The notes beneath the pieces were generated by a model. The model searched no databases. It had not been told where the DNA came from and worked only from the letters and a program-made list of their open reading frames with translations. A DNA stretch of 11,510 nt, from positions 1-11,510 of the forward strand of contig JAERRP010000305.1 of assembly GCA_016735415.1 (NCBI GenBank), written 5' to 3'. Numbering within the stretch: the first letter of the stretch is position 1; every line of letters begins with the position of its first letter. This document shows positions 1 to 7,343 of the stretch, in pieces. Source of the DNA: Desulfobacterales bacterium (GTDB lineage Bacteria; Desulfobacterota; Desulfobacteria; Desulfobacterales; UBA5852). The position numbers were made by a program, and so were the translations under genes.

Positions 1-713
1 ATGTAGTCGCGGTCGATCCGGCCGGTGGCAACCAGATGATGGGCCATGCCTAAAGCCAGCGCCCCGTCGGTTCCGGGACGGATCCGGATATGGCGGTCTG
101 CCCAGGCGGCGGTGGCGGTGCGCAGCGGATCGATGACCACCAGTTGCCCGCCGTTGCCGCGCACCGTTTCCAGGAAGGGAATCAGATGCGGGTTGGTCTC
201 CAGGGGAATCCACCCCCAGCTAAACACGGTGCGCGACCGGGCGATGTCGTGGGGGGCGTGCCCGCGCATATCGCCGAAATCATAGCGCTGGGCGGCGATG
301 CCGGCTGCCCAGCACAGGCTGCCCCGGGGCACCGAAGCACCCCCCAGATGATTGAAGAACATATGGTCCACGGATTTGATTGTCCCGCCATAGCCGCTGT
401 CGGCGTAGTAGAGGATGGCGCGGCTGTCCCACCGGCGGCAGGCCCGCTCCATTCGGAGGGCCATTTCAGCGATGGCCTCTTCCCATGATACCGGCTGCCA
501 GCCGGTGGCAGTGCGGCGCAGCGGCTGGCGCAAACGCTCGGGATGAACGAGGCGACTTAAGAGCTTTTTACCCTTGGTGCAGGCCTTGCCCCGGGTGAGG
601 GGATGGGATCGATCGCCCCTTATGGCTGTCACCTGATCGTTTTCAACGACGGCCACCAGGCGACAGGCGTCGAAACAGTCCATGGGGCAGGCGAAGGGGA
701 TCTGTTTTTTCAT
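1..713 (-). CDS. Molybdopterin oxidoreductase, N-terminal part (cut by window edge)
   Basis: N-terminal 237 residues of a bis-molybdopterin-guanine-dinucleotide oxidoreductase of the formate dehydrogenase/DMSO reductase superfamily; the C-terminus lies beyond position 1. Translating the minus strand from the ATG at 713-711 gives an open frame to the edge. The first residues carry C9-x3-C13-x3-C17-x27-C45, the pattern of the [4Fe-4S] site at the start of this superfamily, followed by the usual KGK. A later GSLCWAAG (residues 131-138) and IDPLRTATA (194-202) match conserved cofactor-domain positions. No twin-arginine signal precedes the first cysteine, so the enzyme should be cytoplasmic. The start overlaps the stop of rlmL (ATGA, 713-710), which suggests translational coupling; no strong Shine-Dalgarno is visible. 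The substrate cannot be told from this part. Superfamily assignment is firm, the specific enzyme is not. Confidence 0.85.
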   Translation of the reverse strand, partial: MKKQIPFACPMDCFDACRLVAVVENDQVTAIRGDRSHPLTRGKACTKGKKLLSRLVHPERLRQPLRRTATGWQPVSWEEAIAEMALRMERACRRWDSRAILYYADSGYGGTIKSVDHMFFNHLGGASVPRGSLCWAAGIAAQRYDFGDMRGHAPHDIARSRTVFSWGWIPLETNPHLIPFLETVRGNGGQLVVIDPLRTATAAWADRHIRIRPGTDGALALGMAHHLVATGRIDRDY

Positions 714-1921
714 GGGGCTATTTTCCCGACGAAAACATGCACAGGCTGTCCGCCGTGCTGAATGCTGTGGCGGCGGGCCGCAAAAGTGAGATGCCGGCCC
801 AGGCGCCGGTTGGGGGCCAGAACCGCAGCCGTCCATCCCTTGAAATCCGATTTCAGTTTGCGGTCGATTCCGCGGTAGATTCCTTCAATGGACTGGCGGG
901 AACCCAATCTTCGTCCGTAGGGCGGGTTGAGGACCACAATGCCGCTGACGGTCTGACCGAACGATTGACCCGTCAGATCCTCGAAATTCCGGTGGTCCGC
1001 GTGGATGACGTCGTCAAGGCCATGCGCGGTCAGCGTTTGCTGCAGCCTCCGGATGATGTCGGGATTCCGGTCCGATGCAAAGATCATGGGCTGGGGCCAG
1101 GCCATGTCGGGGGGGGCCGCCGTTCGCCGGATGTGGCGCCAGCGTGCCGCCCGAAAGGCCGGCCATGCCATGAACGGGAATTCGCGAAACCACCCCGGCG
1201 GAATCTTTTTAGCCATCAAGGCCCCTTCGAGGGAAAAGGTCCCGCTGCCGCACATGGGGTCGCAGAGAATTTCCCGCCCGGTGTAACCGGCCCGCAGCAG
1301 GACGGCGGCGGCCAGGGTTTCACGCAGCGGGGCCCGGCCGCTCTTTATCTTGATGCCCCTTTTGTGCAGGTTGGCGCCGCTGCTGTCAATCGAAAGCTGG
1401 CAGCGGTCGCGGTCCAGGCGGGCATAAATGCGTTGGTGGCCGGAATCAATTGTTTTCTTCGTGGCGACCGGCGCGAAGGCCGCCATCCGTGTCTGAATGC
1501 CCTGCTGAATGCGTTCGGCGACCGCATCCGAATGATAGAGCCGGGAGTGGCGGGCCCGGACCTTGACATCCGTTGCGCCACCGGGCGGGAGATAGAGTTC
1601 CCAGGGGATCGCGGCCGTTTTTTGGACCAGGGTTTCAAACTGTTCGGCCCGGAACTGTTCGATCCGCATCAGAATGCGGTGGGCCGTGCGGCATTGCAGA
1701 TTGGCCTCGTAGCATTCGTGCAGGCGTCCCTCAAAGGTCAGGCCGCCTTTCTCGATACCGGTAACGGCCAATGCGCCCGGAAGCGCTATCAATTCACGAC
1801 GGCAAAGCGTTTCCAGACCGGGGGCCGTGATGGCAAAAAACGACTGCACCGGCCCGATCAGATGGCGTTTGATCCGGCGTTCCAGCGCGGCGGGGGTTGG
1901 GGAGGGATCGGCGGTTTTCAT
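710..1921 (-). CDS. rlmL: RlmL-type 23S rRNA (guanine-N2)-methyltransferase, THUMP + methylase
   Basis: Class I SAM-dependent RNA methyltransferase, probably making m2G in 23S rRNA (position 2445 in E. coli). From the ATG start it has 403 residues: a ferredoxin-like/THUMP region (about 25-175) that binds RNA, then a UPF0020 methylase domain. The SAM-binding motif DPMCGSGT is at 221-228, an acidic ribose-binding loop ASDRN at 282-286, and the catalytic NPPYG, typical of exocyclic-amine methylation, at 332-336. It corresponds to the RlmL half only; the RlmK half fused to it in E. coli is absent, as is usual outside gammaproteobacteria. A GTG at 1939-1937 in the same frame is an alternative start. 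I prefer the ATG at 1921-1919 because it is ATG with a weak GGGG about 7 nt upstream, while GTG has none. The stop overlaps the next gene's start. Confidence 0.85.
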   Translation of the reverse strand: MKTADPSPTPAALERRIKRHLIGPVQSFFAITAPGLETLCRRELIALPGALAVTGIEKGGLTFEGRLHECYEANLQCRTAHRILMRIEQFRAEQFETLVQKTAAIPWELYLPPGGATDVKVRARHSRLYHSDAVAERIQQGIQTRMAAFAPVATKKTIDSGHQRIYARLDRDRCQLSIDSSGANLHKRGIKIKSGRAPLRETLAAAVLLRAGYTGREILCDPMCGSGTFSLEGALMAKKIPPGWFREFPFMAWPAFRAARWRHIRRTAAPPDMAWPQPMIFASDRNPDIIRRLQQTLTAHGLDDVIHADHRNFEDLTGQSFGQTVSGIVVLNPPYGRRLGSRQSIEGIYRGIDRKLKSDFKGWTAAVLAPNRRLGRHLTFAARRHSIQHGGQPVHVFVGKIAP

Positions 1922-2131
1922 GGCGTGCCCCGGAGGCACCCGCGGCGAAAGGGCTGGGATCGAGTTTTATCGCCCTGGCCTGGCGCGGTTGGGGTTTCTG
2001 TCATCATGTCGGCTTTCCATGGACCGGCCCTTATATTTCGATAAGAACGTGTTTTTGATTGCCCCCCCTTTATCACAATCCCGCTGGACGGCCAATGCCC
2101 GAGATGATTGGGGTGGCGCCCGTATGCCGAT

Positions 2132-2160
2132 TTGACATCCGCCGGGGCTTCCGCTATGGC
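2132..2160 (+). promoter_or_regulatory. Candidate sigma70 promoter for ssb
   Basis: TTGACA at 2132-2137 is a perfect -35 hexamer, followed after 17 nt by TATGGC at 2155-2160, a weak -10. It lies about 55 bp upstream of the ssb start in the divergent rlmL/ssb gap (1922-2215). I see no equally good promoter for rlmL on the other strand. Confidence 0.45.
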
Positions 2161-2204
2161 TTTCAGACTTAATCGTTTCCGTTTATCTCAATTCGATGCG
2201 CAAC

Positions 2205-2210
2205 AGGAGG
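2205..2210 (+). promoter_or_regulatory. Shine-Dalgarno that fixes the ssb start
   Basis: AGGAGG with a 5-nt spacer to the ATG at 2216. The open frame extends upstream to an ATG at 2108, but that extension lacks SSB similarity and would run through the candidate promoter, so the start at 2216 is chosen. Confidence 0.9.
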
Positions 2211-2215
2211 ATATC

Positions 2216-2758
2216 ATGGCTGCTGGAATCAACAAGGTTATCTTGGTCGGTCACCTGGGACGGGACCCTGAAGTGCGCTATACGCAGGACGGCCGGCCGA
2301 TCTGTAATTTTACGATGGCCACCTCCGAACAGTGGCGGGACAAAAATACGGGGGAAAAGCGCGACAGCACCGAATGGCACCGTGTCGTGGTGTTCGGCAA
2401 GCTGGCCGAGATCTGCGGCGAGTACCTCTCCAAGGGGCGCCAGGTATATATCGAGGGCAAGCTGCAGACCCGCAAGTGGACGGACAACAACGGAAACGAT
2501 AAGTGGACCACCGAAGTGGTCGTTGATATCCGCGGCACGATGCAGATGCTGGGCTCACGCGATAATGCCGGCGGCGGCGGCGGTGGTGGTGGTGGATACC
2601 GTCAGGGGTCGCCTTCCGGCGGCGGTGGTGGCCAAGGGCAGAATGCCCCTTCCAGTGGCGGTGGCGGTTACGGGCAGAATGCTTCGTCCGGTGGCGCTCC
2701 GGGGGGTGACCAGGGCCAGCCCAGTTATCCCGAAAACGAAGACGATATCCCCTTCTAG
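2216..2758 (+). CDS. ssb: Single-stranded DNA-binding protein SSB
   Basis: 180-residue single-stranded DNA-binding protein used in replication, recombination and repair. The OB-fold occupies about residues 1-112 and shows the family signatures: [14 protein letters not shown] at the N-terminus, a [14 protein letters not shown] block, and EGKLQTRKW with aromatic residues that stack on bases. A low-complexity linker (about 118-165) is built almost wholly from Gly with some Gln, Ser and Asn. The C-terminus EDDIPF is the conserved acidic tip that docks SSB-interacting proteins, so the gene is complete. Bacterial SSBs are usually 160-190 residues and act as homotetramers. It stands alone here, divergent from rlmL, with a strong ribosome binding site. 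The GGC/GGT repeats in the linker DNA are a natural place for length variation. Confidence 0.97.
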   Translation: MAAGINKVILVGHLGRDPEVRYTQDGRPICNFTMATSEQWRDKNTGEKRDSTEWHRVVVFGKLAEICGEYLSKGRQVYIEGKLQTRKWTDNNGNDKWTTEVVVDIRGTMQMLGSRDNAGGGGGGGGGYRQGSPSGGGGGQGQNAPSSGGGGYGQNASSGGAPGGDQGQPSYPENEDDIPF

Positions 2759-2955
2759 AAAACTGGTCCTGATGGGCTAAACAATGGCTTTGCGGCAGCG
2801 TGACAACGACCGGTCCGTCGTGTTTCCCGGTTCACAATCTTGCGGTCGAACCCGAATTCATCCAGGCGGAAAAGGTAAACAGTGAGGTCGATGATGTTGG
2901 TGCGGATGGCGGCCGGATTACAGTCTGCCTGTAATCCCATTCGTAAGGCGACAGT
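2759..2955. other. Gap after ssb with one perfect hairpin
   Basis: Part of a 338-bp stretch without a gene between ssb and tatA (2759-3096). It holds a perfect 9-bp inverted repeat, GGATTACAG (2915-2923) and CTGTAATCC (2929-2937), around a 5-nt loop. No T-tract follows on either strand, so it is not a standard intrinsic terminator, though it might help end ssb transcription. A 61-codon minus-strand frame (2940-2755) crosses it, but I recognise no family and see no ribosome binding site. Confidence 0.4.
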
Positions 2956-3000
2956 AAAAAAAACCCCAAGTATCGGCCGGGGACCGGCCTTGCCTGGGGC
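2956..3000 (-). terminator. Rho-independent terminator of the tatA unit
   Basis: Read on the minus strand, CCCCAG and CTTGGGG arms enclose a perfect GGCCGG/CCGGCC stem (2975-2980 with 2984-2989) and the hairpin runs directly into eight T (2963-2956). It lies about 100 bp past the tatA stop and fits an intrinsic terminator for that transcript. Confidence 0.85.
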
Positions 3001-3025
3001 TTGACGGGGTTGCTATCGGTTCTAA

Positions 3026-3062
3026 GGCACCCGCTGGTGCCGTGTTGAAAAAGAAACGGCAC
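3026..3062 (-). repeat. Overlapping alternative hairpins downstream of tatA
   Basis: GGCACC (3026-3031) pairs perfectly with GGTGCC (3036-3041) over a 4-nt loop. GTGCCG (3037-3042) can instead pair with CGGCAC (3057-3062). The two stems share the same central bases, so only one can form. They sit between the tatA stop and the terminator. Function unknown; chance is possible at this size. Confidence 0.35.
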
Positions 3063-3096
3063 TATCGTGATCGCTGACAGGCGTCGGTGCGCTGAT

Positions 3097-3279
3097 TCAG
3101 GGTTTTTTATCTTCTTCGATTTTATCGGTATCTTTTTTATCGTCGTCGGCGGTCGCCGATTTAAAGCTTTTGATCGCTTTACCCACCCCGGCGCCGATTT
3201 CCGGCAGTTTCCCCGCACCAAAAATAATCAATATAATGACCAGTATGATGATCAGTTCCGGCATTCCAATTCCGAACAT
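3097..3279 (-). CDS. tatA: Sec-independent translocase protein TatA/E family
   Basis: 60-residue component of the twin-arginine translocase, which moves folded, often cofactor-loaded proteins across the inner membrane; TatA oligomerises at the TatBC-substrate complex. The N-terminus [18 protein letters not shown] is a short transmembrane helix with an acidic residue at position 8. The conserved hinge F20-G21 is followed by the amphipathic helix [17 protein letters not shown] (24-40) and a charged tail (45-60). All match TatA; the length is at the short end, like TatE. AGGAGG lies 8 nt before the ATG and overlaps the stop region of the upstream gene 12 bp away, so the two are probably co-transcribed and coupled. 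No tatB or tatC is present here. An ATA-type paralogue role (TatE) cannot be excluded. Confidence 0.92.
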   Translation of the reverse strand: MFGIGMPELIIILVIILIIFGAGKLPEIGAGVGKAIKSFKSATADDDKKDTDKIEEDKKP

Positions 3280-3291
3280 GCGTTTTTCCTC

Positions 3292-3702
3292 CTACTCCGA
3301 CGGGGTGTTTTTCAATTCTGTCAACAGACGGGCAAAATCTTTCGACCGGAAATGCCGGTCGAGGGCGGCGCGGTGATTGATCCAGGTCGACCACACTTCC
3401 AACCAGGCTTCGTTGCGCCAGTAAAGGGCGTCGAGGCCGCGCCCCTGCAGCCGCTCGATATAGTCCACAAATTCTTCGGCACAGTCGTCGCAGAAACGAT
3501 ACGGAATGCGCCGGTCGCGGATCTGGCCGGTCTCGCAAGGGCAACCGGACGCAATCGGGGCGCCGCAGCGCTCGCATACCGCCGCACAACCGGCGCATTG
3601 ATACAGTTGCTGAGCCGCTTTGCGTTTGCGCCGGTCGAGCGAGGCCGACTGATTATTTTTGGCCTGCGCCAATTTGTCGCATATCGATATAATATCTGCC
3701 AT
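3292..3702 (-). CDS. Cys-rich zinc-ribbon-like protein, function unknown
   Basis: 136-residue protein that I do not recognise. Eight cysteines lie in an N-terminal block: C36-x2-C39, C43-x2-C46, C54-x-C56 and C71-x2-C74, the pattern of two zinc-ribbon/knuckle sites, probably binding zinc. It begins with a basic, Gln-rich stretch (14-33) and ends with an aromatic, tryptophan-rich helical region (95-135). No signal peptide or membrane segment is seen, so it is probably cytoplasmic. It is the first gene of a unit with tatA (12-bp gap) behind a strong promoter, which hints at a role linked to export or quality control of Tat substrates; that is inference only. No clear Shine-Dalgarno precedes the ATG at 3702. 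A nucleic-acid-binding role is an equally open option. Confidence 0.75.
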   Translation of the reverse strand: MADIISICDKLAQAKNNQSASLDRRKRKAAQQLYQCAGCAAVCERCGAPIASGCPCETGQIRDRRIPYRFCDDCAEEFVDYIERLQGRGLDALYWRNEAWLEVWSTWINHRAALDRHFRSKDFARLLTELKNTPSE

Positions 3703-3768
3703 GGCAAGTCAAAGAGGGTTTAACCATCGATTGGAATTAGAACCTATTTTTGAGATACGTCCAAAAAA

Positions 3769-3798
3769 AATATATCACCGCCCTGTCTTGAGTGTCAA
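3769..3798 (-). promoter_or_regulatory. Near-consensus sigma70 promoter for the zinc-ribbon/tatA unit
   Basis: On the minus strand TTGACA (3798-3793) is followed by an 18-nt spacer and TATATT (3774-3769). Both hexamers are at or near consensus. Transcription would start near 3762, leaving about 60 nt of leader before the ATG at 3702. Confidence 0.75.
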
Positions 3799-3866
3799 TG
3801 CGTTACCTGCCGGGGTCCGATGGTGGGGGCGGCGGCTTCTCTTGCAGATCCGTTGCCCCCATGATA

Positions 3867-3888
3867 AATCCCCCTTCTATGGTGGATT
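3867..3888 (+). promoter_or_regulatory. Hairpin just upstream of the MetE-like gene
   Basis: AATCCCCC (3867-3874) and GGTGGATT (3881-3888) pair with one mismatch around a 6-nt loop, ending 8 nt before the AGAGG ribosome binding site (3897-3901). A leader hairpin at this place could affect translation of the gene. I see no SAM or cobalamin riboswitch core in the 200-bp gap. Confidence 0.3.
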
Positions 3889-3906
3889 ATAAAAATAGAG
3901 GTCGTT

Positions 3907-4971
3907 ATGTCGATATTTCAACCTGAGTGCCGCCCCCTGCTGATCGGCAGCCTGCCGGTGTCCGATCACAACCAGGCCCTCGATCTGGTCTTGGCCGCCA
4001 CGCCCCGGATTCCGCTCTGGGTGCAGTTGCCCGTCTTCCGGGAGGAAGGCATGGTACCGCAATTCATGCCCGGGATGCCGGGCTTGGTACATGAGGAGGA
4101 CCGTTCGCTGATCGATACCGGCAGCGATGCCTTCGAAACGGAATTGACGGCGTTTTACGAGGATTATCTGCAGGCCTCCGGGGATGAGGCCGCCCTGCGA
4201 AAATCCCGCTTTGCCCTGGCCCCGGACACGGCCCGGGGTTTCCATGTGTTCATGGAGCGGATCGGGCGCCTGTCGCCGCCGCCCCTGGCCGTCAAGGGAC
4301 AGGTGACCGGTCCGGTAACCTTTGGTCTGGGGTTGAAAGACCGGCAGGGTCGATCGGTTTTCTACGATCTGCATGCCCGCGATGCGGCCGTCAAGCTGCT
4401 GGCCCTGAAAGCCGCCTGGCAGGTGCAGCAGCTTAAGACCTTCAAGGTGCCGGTCATCGTGTTCGTGGACGAGCCGGCCCTGGCCGGTTACGGCTCATCG
4501 GAAATGATCAGCATCTCGGGCGAGGAAATCCTCGCAGCCTTGGAAGAGGTTTTCGAAGCCATTCACAAGGCCGGGGGGCTGGCCGGTATTCACGTGTGCG
4601 CCAACACGGACTGGGGGCTCATTTTGGGATCGACCCTGGATATCGTCAATTTCGATGCCTATGGTTATGCCGACCGTTTTTTGCTTTATGCCGACCAGGT
4701 GCGTCAATTCCTCGCGCGGGGCGGATTGATTGCCTGGGGCATCATCCCCACCGGACCGGCCGACGTGATCGAAAGGGAATCGGTCGACACGCTGGTCGCC
4801 CGCTGGCGGGAACTGATGGCTGCCGCCGAGGGCCGGGGTCTCGATCCGGAAGTTTTGCGGCGTCAGTCCCTGATCACCCCCAGCTGCGGGACGGGATCGC
4901 TGAGCGTGGCCCACACCCGCAAGGTTCTGGATCTCACCCGGGAGGTCTCCCGTGCGGTGCGGGGAGGCTGA
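3907..4971 (+). CDS. Stand-alone MetE-like/UROD-superfamily methyltransferase
   Basis: 354-residue protein resembling the C-terminal catalytic half of cobalamin-independent methionine synthase (MetE) and related UroD/MetE-fold methyltransferases. Full MetE is about 750 residues with an N-terminal folate-binding copy; that half is absent. The zinc site is recognisable: H229-x-C231 in GIHVCANTDW and C327 in TPSCGTGS, with an acidic residue (D250 in NFDAYGY) near the fourth-ligand position. KGQVTGPVT (130-138) and DEPAL (188-192) are further family blocks. The expected reaction is methyl transfer to a thiol, probably homocysteine, from a donor other than folate, such as methylcobalamin or a corrinoid protein; this is known for some core-MetE proteins and inferred here. 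AGAGG lies 5 nt before the ATG. It precedes MoxR by 95 bp on the same strand, with no obvious functional link. Confidence 0.8.
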   Translation: MSIFQPECRPLLIGSLPVSDHNQALDLVLAATPRIPLWVQLPVFREEGMVPQFMPGMPGLVHEEDRSLIDTGSDAFETELTAFYEDYLQASGDEAALRKSRFALAPDTARGFHVFMERIGRLSPPPLAVKGQVTGPVTFGLGLKDRQGRSVFYDLHARDAAVKLLALKAAWQVQQLKTFKVPVIVFVDEPALAGYGSSEMISISGEEILAALEEVFEAIHKAGGLAGIHVCANTDWGLILGSTLDIVNFDAYGYADRFLLYADQVRQFLARGGLIAWGIIPTGPADVIERESVDTLVARWRELMAAAEGRGLDPEVLRRQSLITPSCGTGSLSVAHTRKVLDLTREVSRAVRGG

Positions 4972-5066
4972 AACATAGCGTTACGATTGGACTTGTTCGG
5001 GATTGCAATGCCGCTTCTTTGGGAATGAACCACTCCATAAAACGTCTAGATTGAAAAGAGGTTACC

Positions 5067-5918
5067 ATGCTTGATGCCGACCGCAAACATTTCAGCGGTG
5101 CCCGCCGCTATGTTCTGGATGAAGAACTGGCGGCCATCGTGAATATATCCATGGCCCTGGAAATGCCCCTGCTGCTCAAGGGTGAGCCCGGTACCGGTAA
5201 GACCATGCTGGCCCACGCCATTGCCGAGAGTCTGGGCATGCCCCTGATCGTGCTGAACGTCAAATCGAGCATGAAGCTGGTGGAGGCGCTCTACCAGTAC
5301 GACACCTTGACCCGGCTGAACGACAGCCGCTTCGGCGATTCGGCCCGCGATGTCAGCAACATCGAGGACTATATTAAAATGGGCAAGATCGGTCAGGCTT
5401 TCACGGCCGAGGCCCGTACGGTTCTTTTAATCGACGAAATCGATAAAGCCGACACCGATTTTCAGGACGACATGCTGGATGTCCTGGACCAGATGGAGTT
5501 CGACATCATCGAGATCGACAAAACCGTCGGGGCCGTTCACCGGCCTGTGATCGTCATCACCTCCAATGCCAAAAAAGATCTTTCGGACCCTTTCCTGTGG
5601 CGCTGCAATTTTCACCACCTCGCCTTTCCCGACCCCAAAATGATGCGTAAGATCCTCCGCGTGCATTTCCCGGAGATCGACAGCGAGTTGATGGACAACG
5701 CCGAGCAGACTTTTTACCGGCTGCGGGAACTGGAGGGGATCGAGAAGCGGCCGGCCACACGCGAGCTGATCAACTGGATCCGGGCGCTGGGAACCGACCC
5801 GGATTTCAAGCCCCGGAAGCTGGCCGGGGGCGATATCCCCTTTCTGGGGGTCCTGTTCAAGAAGAGCCAGGATTATCAGAAGGCCGGCGCTCTGGTGAGC
5901 CGCCGCAAACTGTTCTGA
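5067..5918 (+). CDS. MoxR-family AAA+ ATPase
   Basis: 283-residue AAA+ ATPase of the MoxR branch, a chaperone-like motor that usually works with a von Willebrand factor A protein to insert metals or cofactors or remodel enzyme complexes. Walker A GEPGTGKT is at 39-46, Walker B VLLIDEID at 119-126, sensor 1 around ITSNAKKDL (164-172), an arginine-finger candidate R179 in FLWRC, and a sensor 2 region RPATREL at 228-234. It is complete and cytoplasmic. AAGAGG sits 5 nt before the ATG. The stop TGA shares its last base with the ATG of the VWA gene (5918), so the pair is co-translated. It resembles the CoxD-type ATPase paired with CoxE, but no carbon monoxide dehydrogenase genes are nearby, so the client is unknown. 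Confidence 0.93.
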   Translation: MLDADRKHFSGARRYVLDEELAAIVNISMALEMPLLLKGEPGTGKTMLAHAIAESLGMPLIVLNVKSSMKLVEALYQYDTLTRLNDSRFGDSARDVSNIEDYIKMGKIGQAFTAEARTVLLIDEIDKADTDFQDDMLDVLDQMEFDIIEIDKTVGAVHRPVIVITSNAKKDLSDPFLWRCNFHHLAFPDPKMMRKILRVHFPEIDSELMDNAEQTFYRLRELEGIEKRPATRELINWIRALGTDPDFKPRKLAGGDIPFLGVLFKKSQDYQKAGALVSRRKLF

Positions 5919-7114
5919 TGTTCGTCAACTTTTTCTATACCCTGCGCGAGTCGGGGATACCGGTCAGCCCGACGGCCTTTCTGACCCTGCACCGTGCCCT
6001 GGGCACCGACCTGATCGCCTCGTTGAACGATTTTTACACGGCCGCGCGGACCATCCTGGTGAAAAGCGAGCGCTATTTCGATCTCTACGATCAGGTCTTC
6101 GCCCATTATTTCGAAGGGGCCGAGCTGCCGGATACGGACGGCCTGGCGCTGGACGAACTGGCCCGCTCGCTTCTGGAGGCCTGGCTGCGCAATCCCCGGG
6201 AGATGGCCGCCGCGCTGGGGATCGACGAGGAACAGCTCCGGAAACTCAGCCCGGAAGAACTGCTCGACTATTTCAAGGAACGTCTCAAGGACCAGAAGGG
6301 CGAGCATCACGGCGGCAATCGCTGGATCGGCACCGGCGGCACCTCACCGGTGGGCCATTCAGGTTTTCACCCCGAAGGCATGCGGGTCGGCGGGGTGTCG
6401 CGCAACAAATCGGCCGTCAAGGTGGCCCTGGACCGACGTTACCGCGATTATTCCCTGAGCGGCCCCCTGACGGAGGCCATGATGGGCGAGGCCCTCAAAC
6501 GCCTGCGTCACATGGTGCCGTCCGGTCCCCGCGACCGGGTCAATGTGGATGCCACCATCTACCAGGCTATGAAAAACGGCGGGGAGATCGAGATCGTTTT
6601 CGACCGCGACCTGAAAGACCGCCTCAAGGTCATCCTGGCCATCGACAACGGGGGCTGGTCCATGGACCCCCATATTAAAATCGTGCAGACCCTGTTCGAC
6701 TATGCCAGGGCCCAGTTCAAGGACATCCAAACCCTCTACTTTCACAACAGCGTTTACGACGCCCTCTGGGTCGATCCCACCCGCTACAAAACCCCTCTCC
6801 GGCTGGAGGAACTGGCCTCGCGTTACGCACCTGCAACCCGCCTCATCCTGGTGGGCGACGCCAGCATGGCGCCCTATGAATTGATGGCCCGCGAGGGCTC
6901 CATCTATATCAAGGAGCGCAGCGGCGAGCCCAGCATCAAACGGCTGCAGTATCTGGCCGATACCTTCGACAAAACCGTGTGGCTCAACCCCGTGCCCCGG
7001 CGCATGTGGGATTACACCCAGACCATCGACGTCATCCGCGGCATTTTTCCCATGTTCGAGCTGTCCATTGATGGGTTGGAGGGGATGGTCACCCATCTCA
7101 TGGCCAAACCCTAG
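5918..7114 (+). CDS. CoxE-like VWA domain protein, partner of MoxR ATPase
   Basis: 398-residue cytoplasmic protein with a C-terminal von Willebrand factor A fold (about 233-395), the usual partner of a MoxR ATPase. The N-terminal half is helical, starting MFVNFFYTLRESGIPVSP, a CoxE/YehP-like opening. A Gly/His-rich linker (about 129-160) follows. The VWA core begins LKVILAIDNGGWSMD (236-250), where the metal-binding MIDAS normally reads DxSxS. Here D243 and S248 remain but with Gly-Gly-Trp between them, so the site is degenerate or shifted. ILVGDASM (310-317) and the C-terminal VWLNPVPRRMWDYTQT are typical of CoxE-like proteins that present a client to the ATPase. It overlaps the MoxR gene by one base. 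No client operon is visible; the next gene is convergent tatD. Confidence 0.88.
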   Translation: MFVNFFYTLRESGIPVSPTAFLTLHRALGTDLIASLNDFYTAARTILVKSERYFDLYDQVFAHYFEGAELPDTDGLALDELARSLLEAWLRNPREMAAALGIDEEQLRKLSPEELLDYFKERLKDQKGEHHGGNRWIGTGGTSPVGHSGFHPEGMRVGGVSRNKSAVKVALDRRYRDYSLSGPLTEAMMGEALKRLRHMVPSGPRDRVNVDATIYQAMKNGGEIEIVFDRDLKDRLKVILAIDNGGWSMDPHIKIVQTLFDYARAQFKDIQTLYFHNSVYDALWVDPTRYKTPLRLEELASRYAPATRLILVGDASMAPYELMAREGSIYIKERSGEPSIKRLQYLADTFDKTVWLNPVPRRMWDYTQTIDVIRGIFPMFELSIDGLEGMVTHLMAKP

Positions 7115-7137
7115 AAGCCGATTATAATCCGCATCTA

Positions 7138-7231
7138 ACGCCCAATGGTTGTGTTATCCCGCCAATTGCAATGCTCACGTACAATGTGTACGCTCCGCTT
7201 GCAATTGGCGGGATGCCTTGCCCTTGGGCGT
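7138..7231. repeat. Long nested inverted repeat (large hairpin)
   Basis: Within the convergent gap, three stems nest. The outer is CGCCCAA (7139-7145) with TTGGGCG (7224-7230). The middle is a perfect 16-bp stem, ATCCCGCCAATTGCAA (7156-7171) with its complement (7199-7214). The inner is CGTACA (7178-7183) with TGTACG (7187-7192) over an ATG loop. No T-tract follows, so it is not a typical intrinsic terminator. A genome-dispersed palindromic element or cruciform is the likely class. Confidence 0.8.
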
Positions 7232-7241
7232 AATCTACGGA

Positions 7242-7321
7242 TTCTAATCGACTTGTGGTTGGGTTTCGCCGCTTTCAAATCACGGAAGGCCTTGCCCTTG
7301 AAGGCGATCCAGGGATTAGAA
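7242..7321. repeat. Second nested inverted repeat in the same gap
   Basis: TTCTAATC (7242-7249) pairs with GATTAGAA (7314-7321). Inside it, TCGCC and TTCAA (7266-7270, 7274-7278) pair with TTGAAGGCGA (7298-7307) with a 3-nt bulge. A 12-nt direct repeat GCCTTGCCCTTG occurs here (7289-7300) and in the first hairpin (7215-7226), which links the two structures as one composite element. Confidence 0.6.
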
Positions 7322-7343
7322 ACGGCTTCGATAGTGTAATAGT

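Noticed and set aside
737..2044. 435-codon open frame on the plus strand
   Set aside because: It is the antisense shadow of rlmL, which has clear THUMP, SAM-binding and NPPYG motifs; the plus frame has no family features.
2755..2940. Small minus-strand gene after ssb
   Set aside because: The 61-residue product has a protein-like middle part, but no ribosome binding site, no family I recognise, and a perfect hairpin at its very start; kept only as a note in the gap entry.
3703..3906. SAM or cobalamin riboswitch before the MetE-like gene
   Set aside because: Only a single short imperfect hairpin is seen; no conserved riboswitch core elements and too little multi-helix structure.
6359..7096. 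245-codon open frame on the minus strand
   Set aside because: Antisense shadow of the VWA protein gene, no ribosome binding site or family motif.
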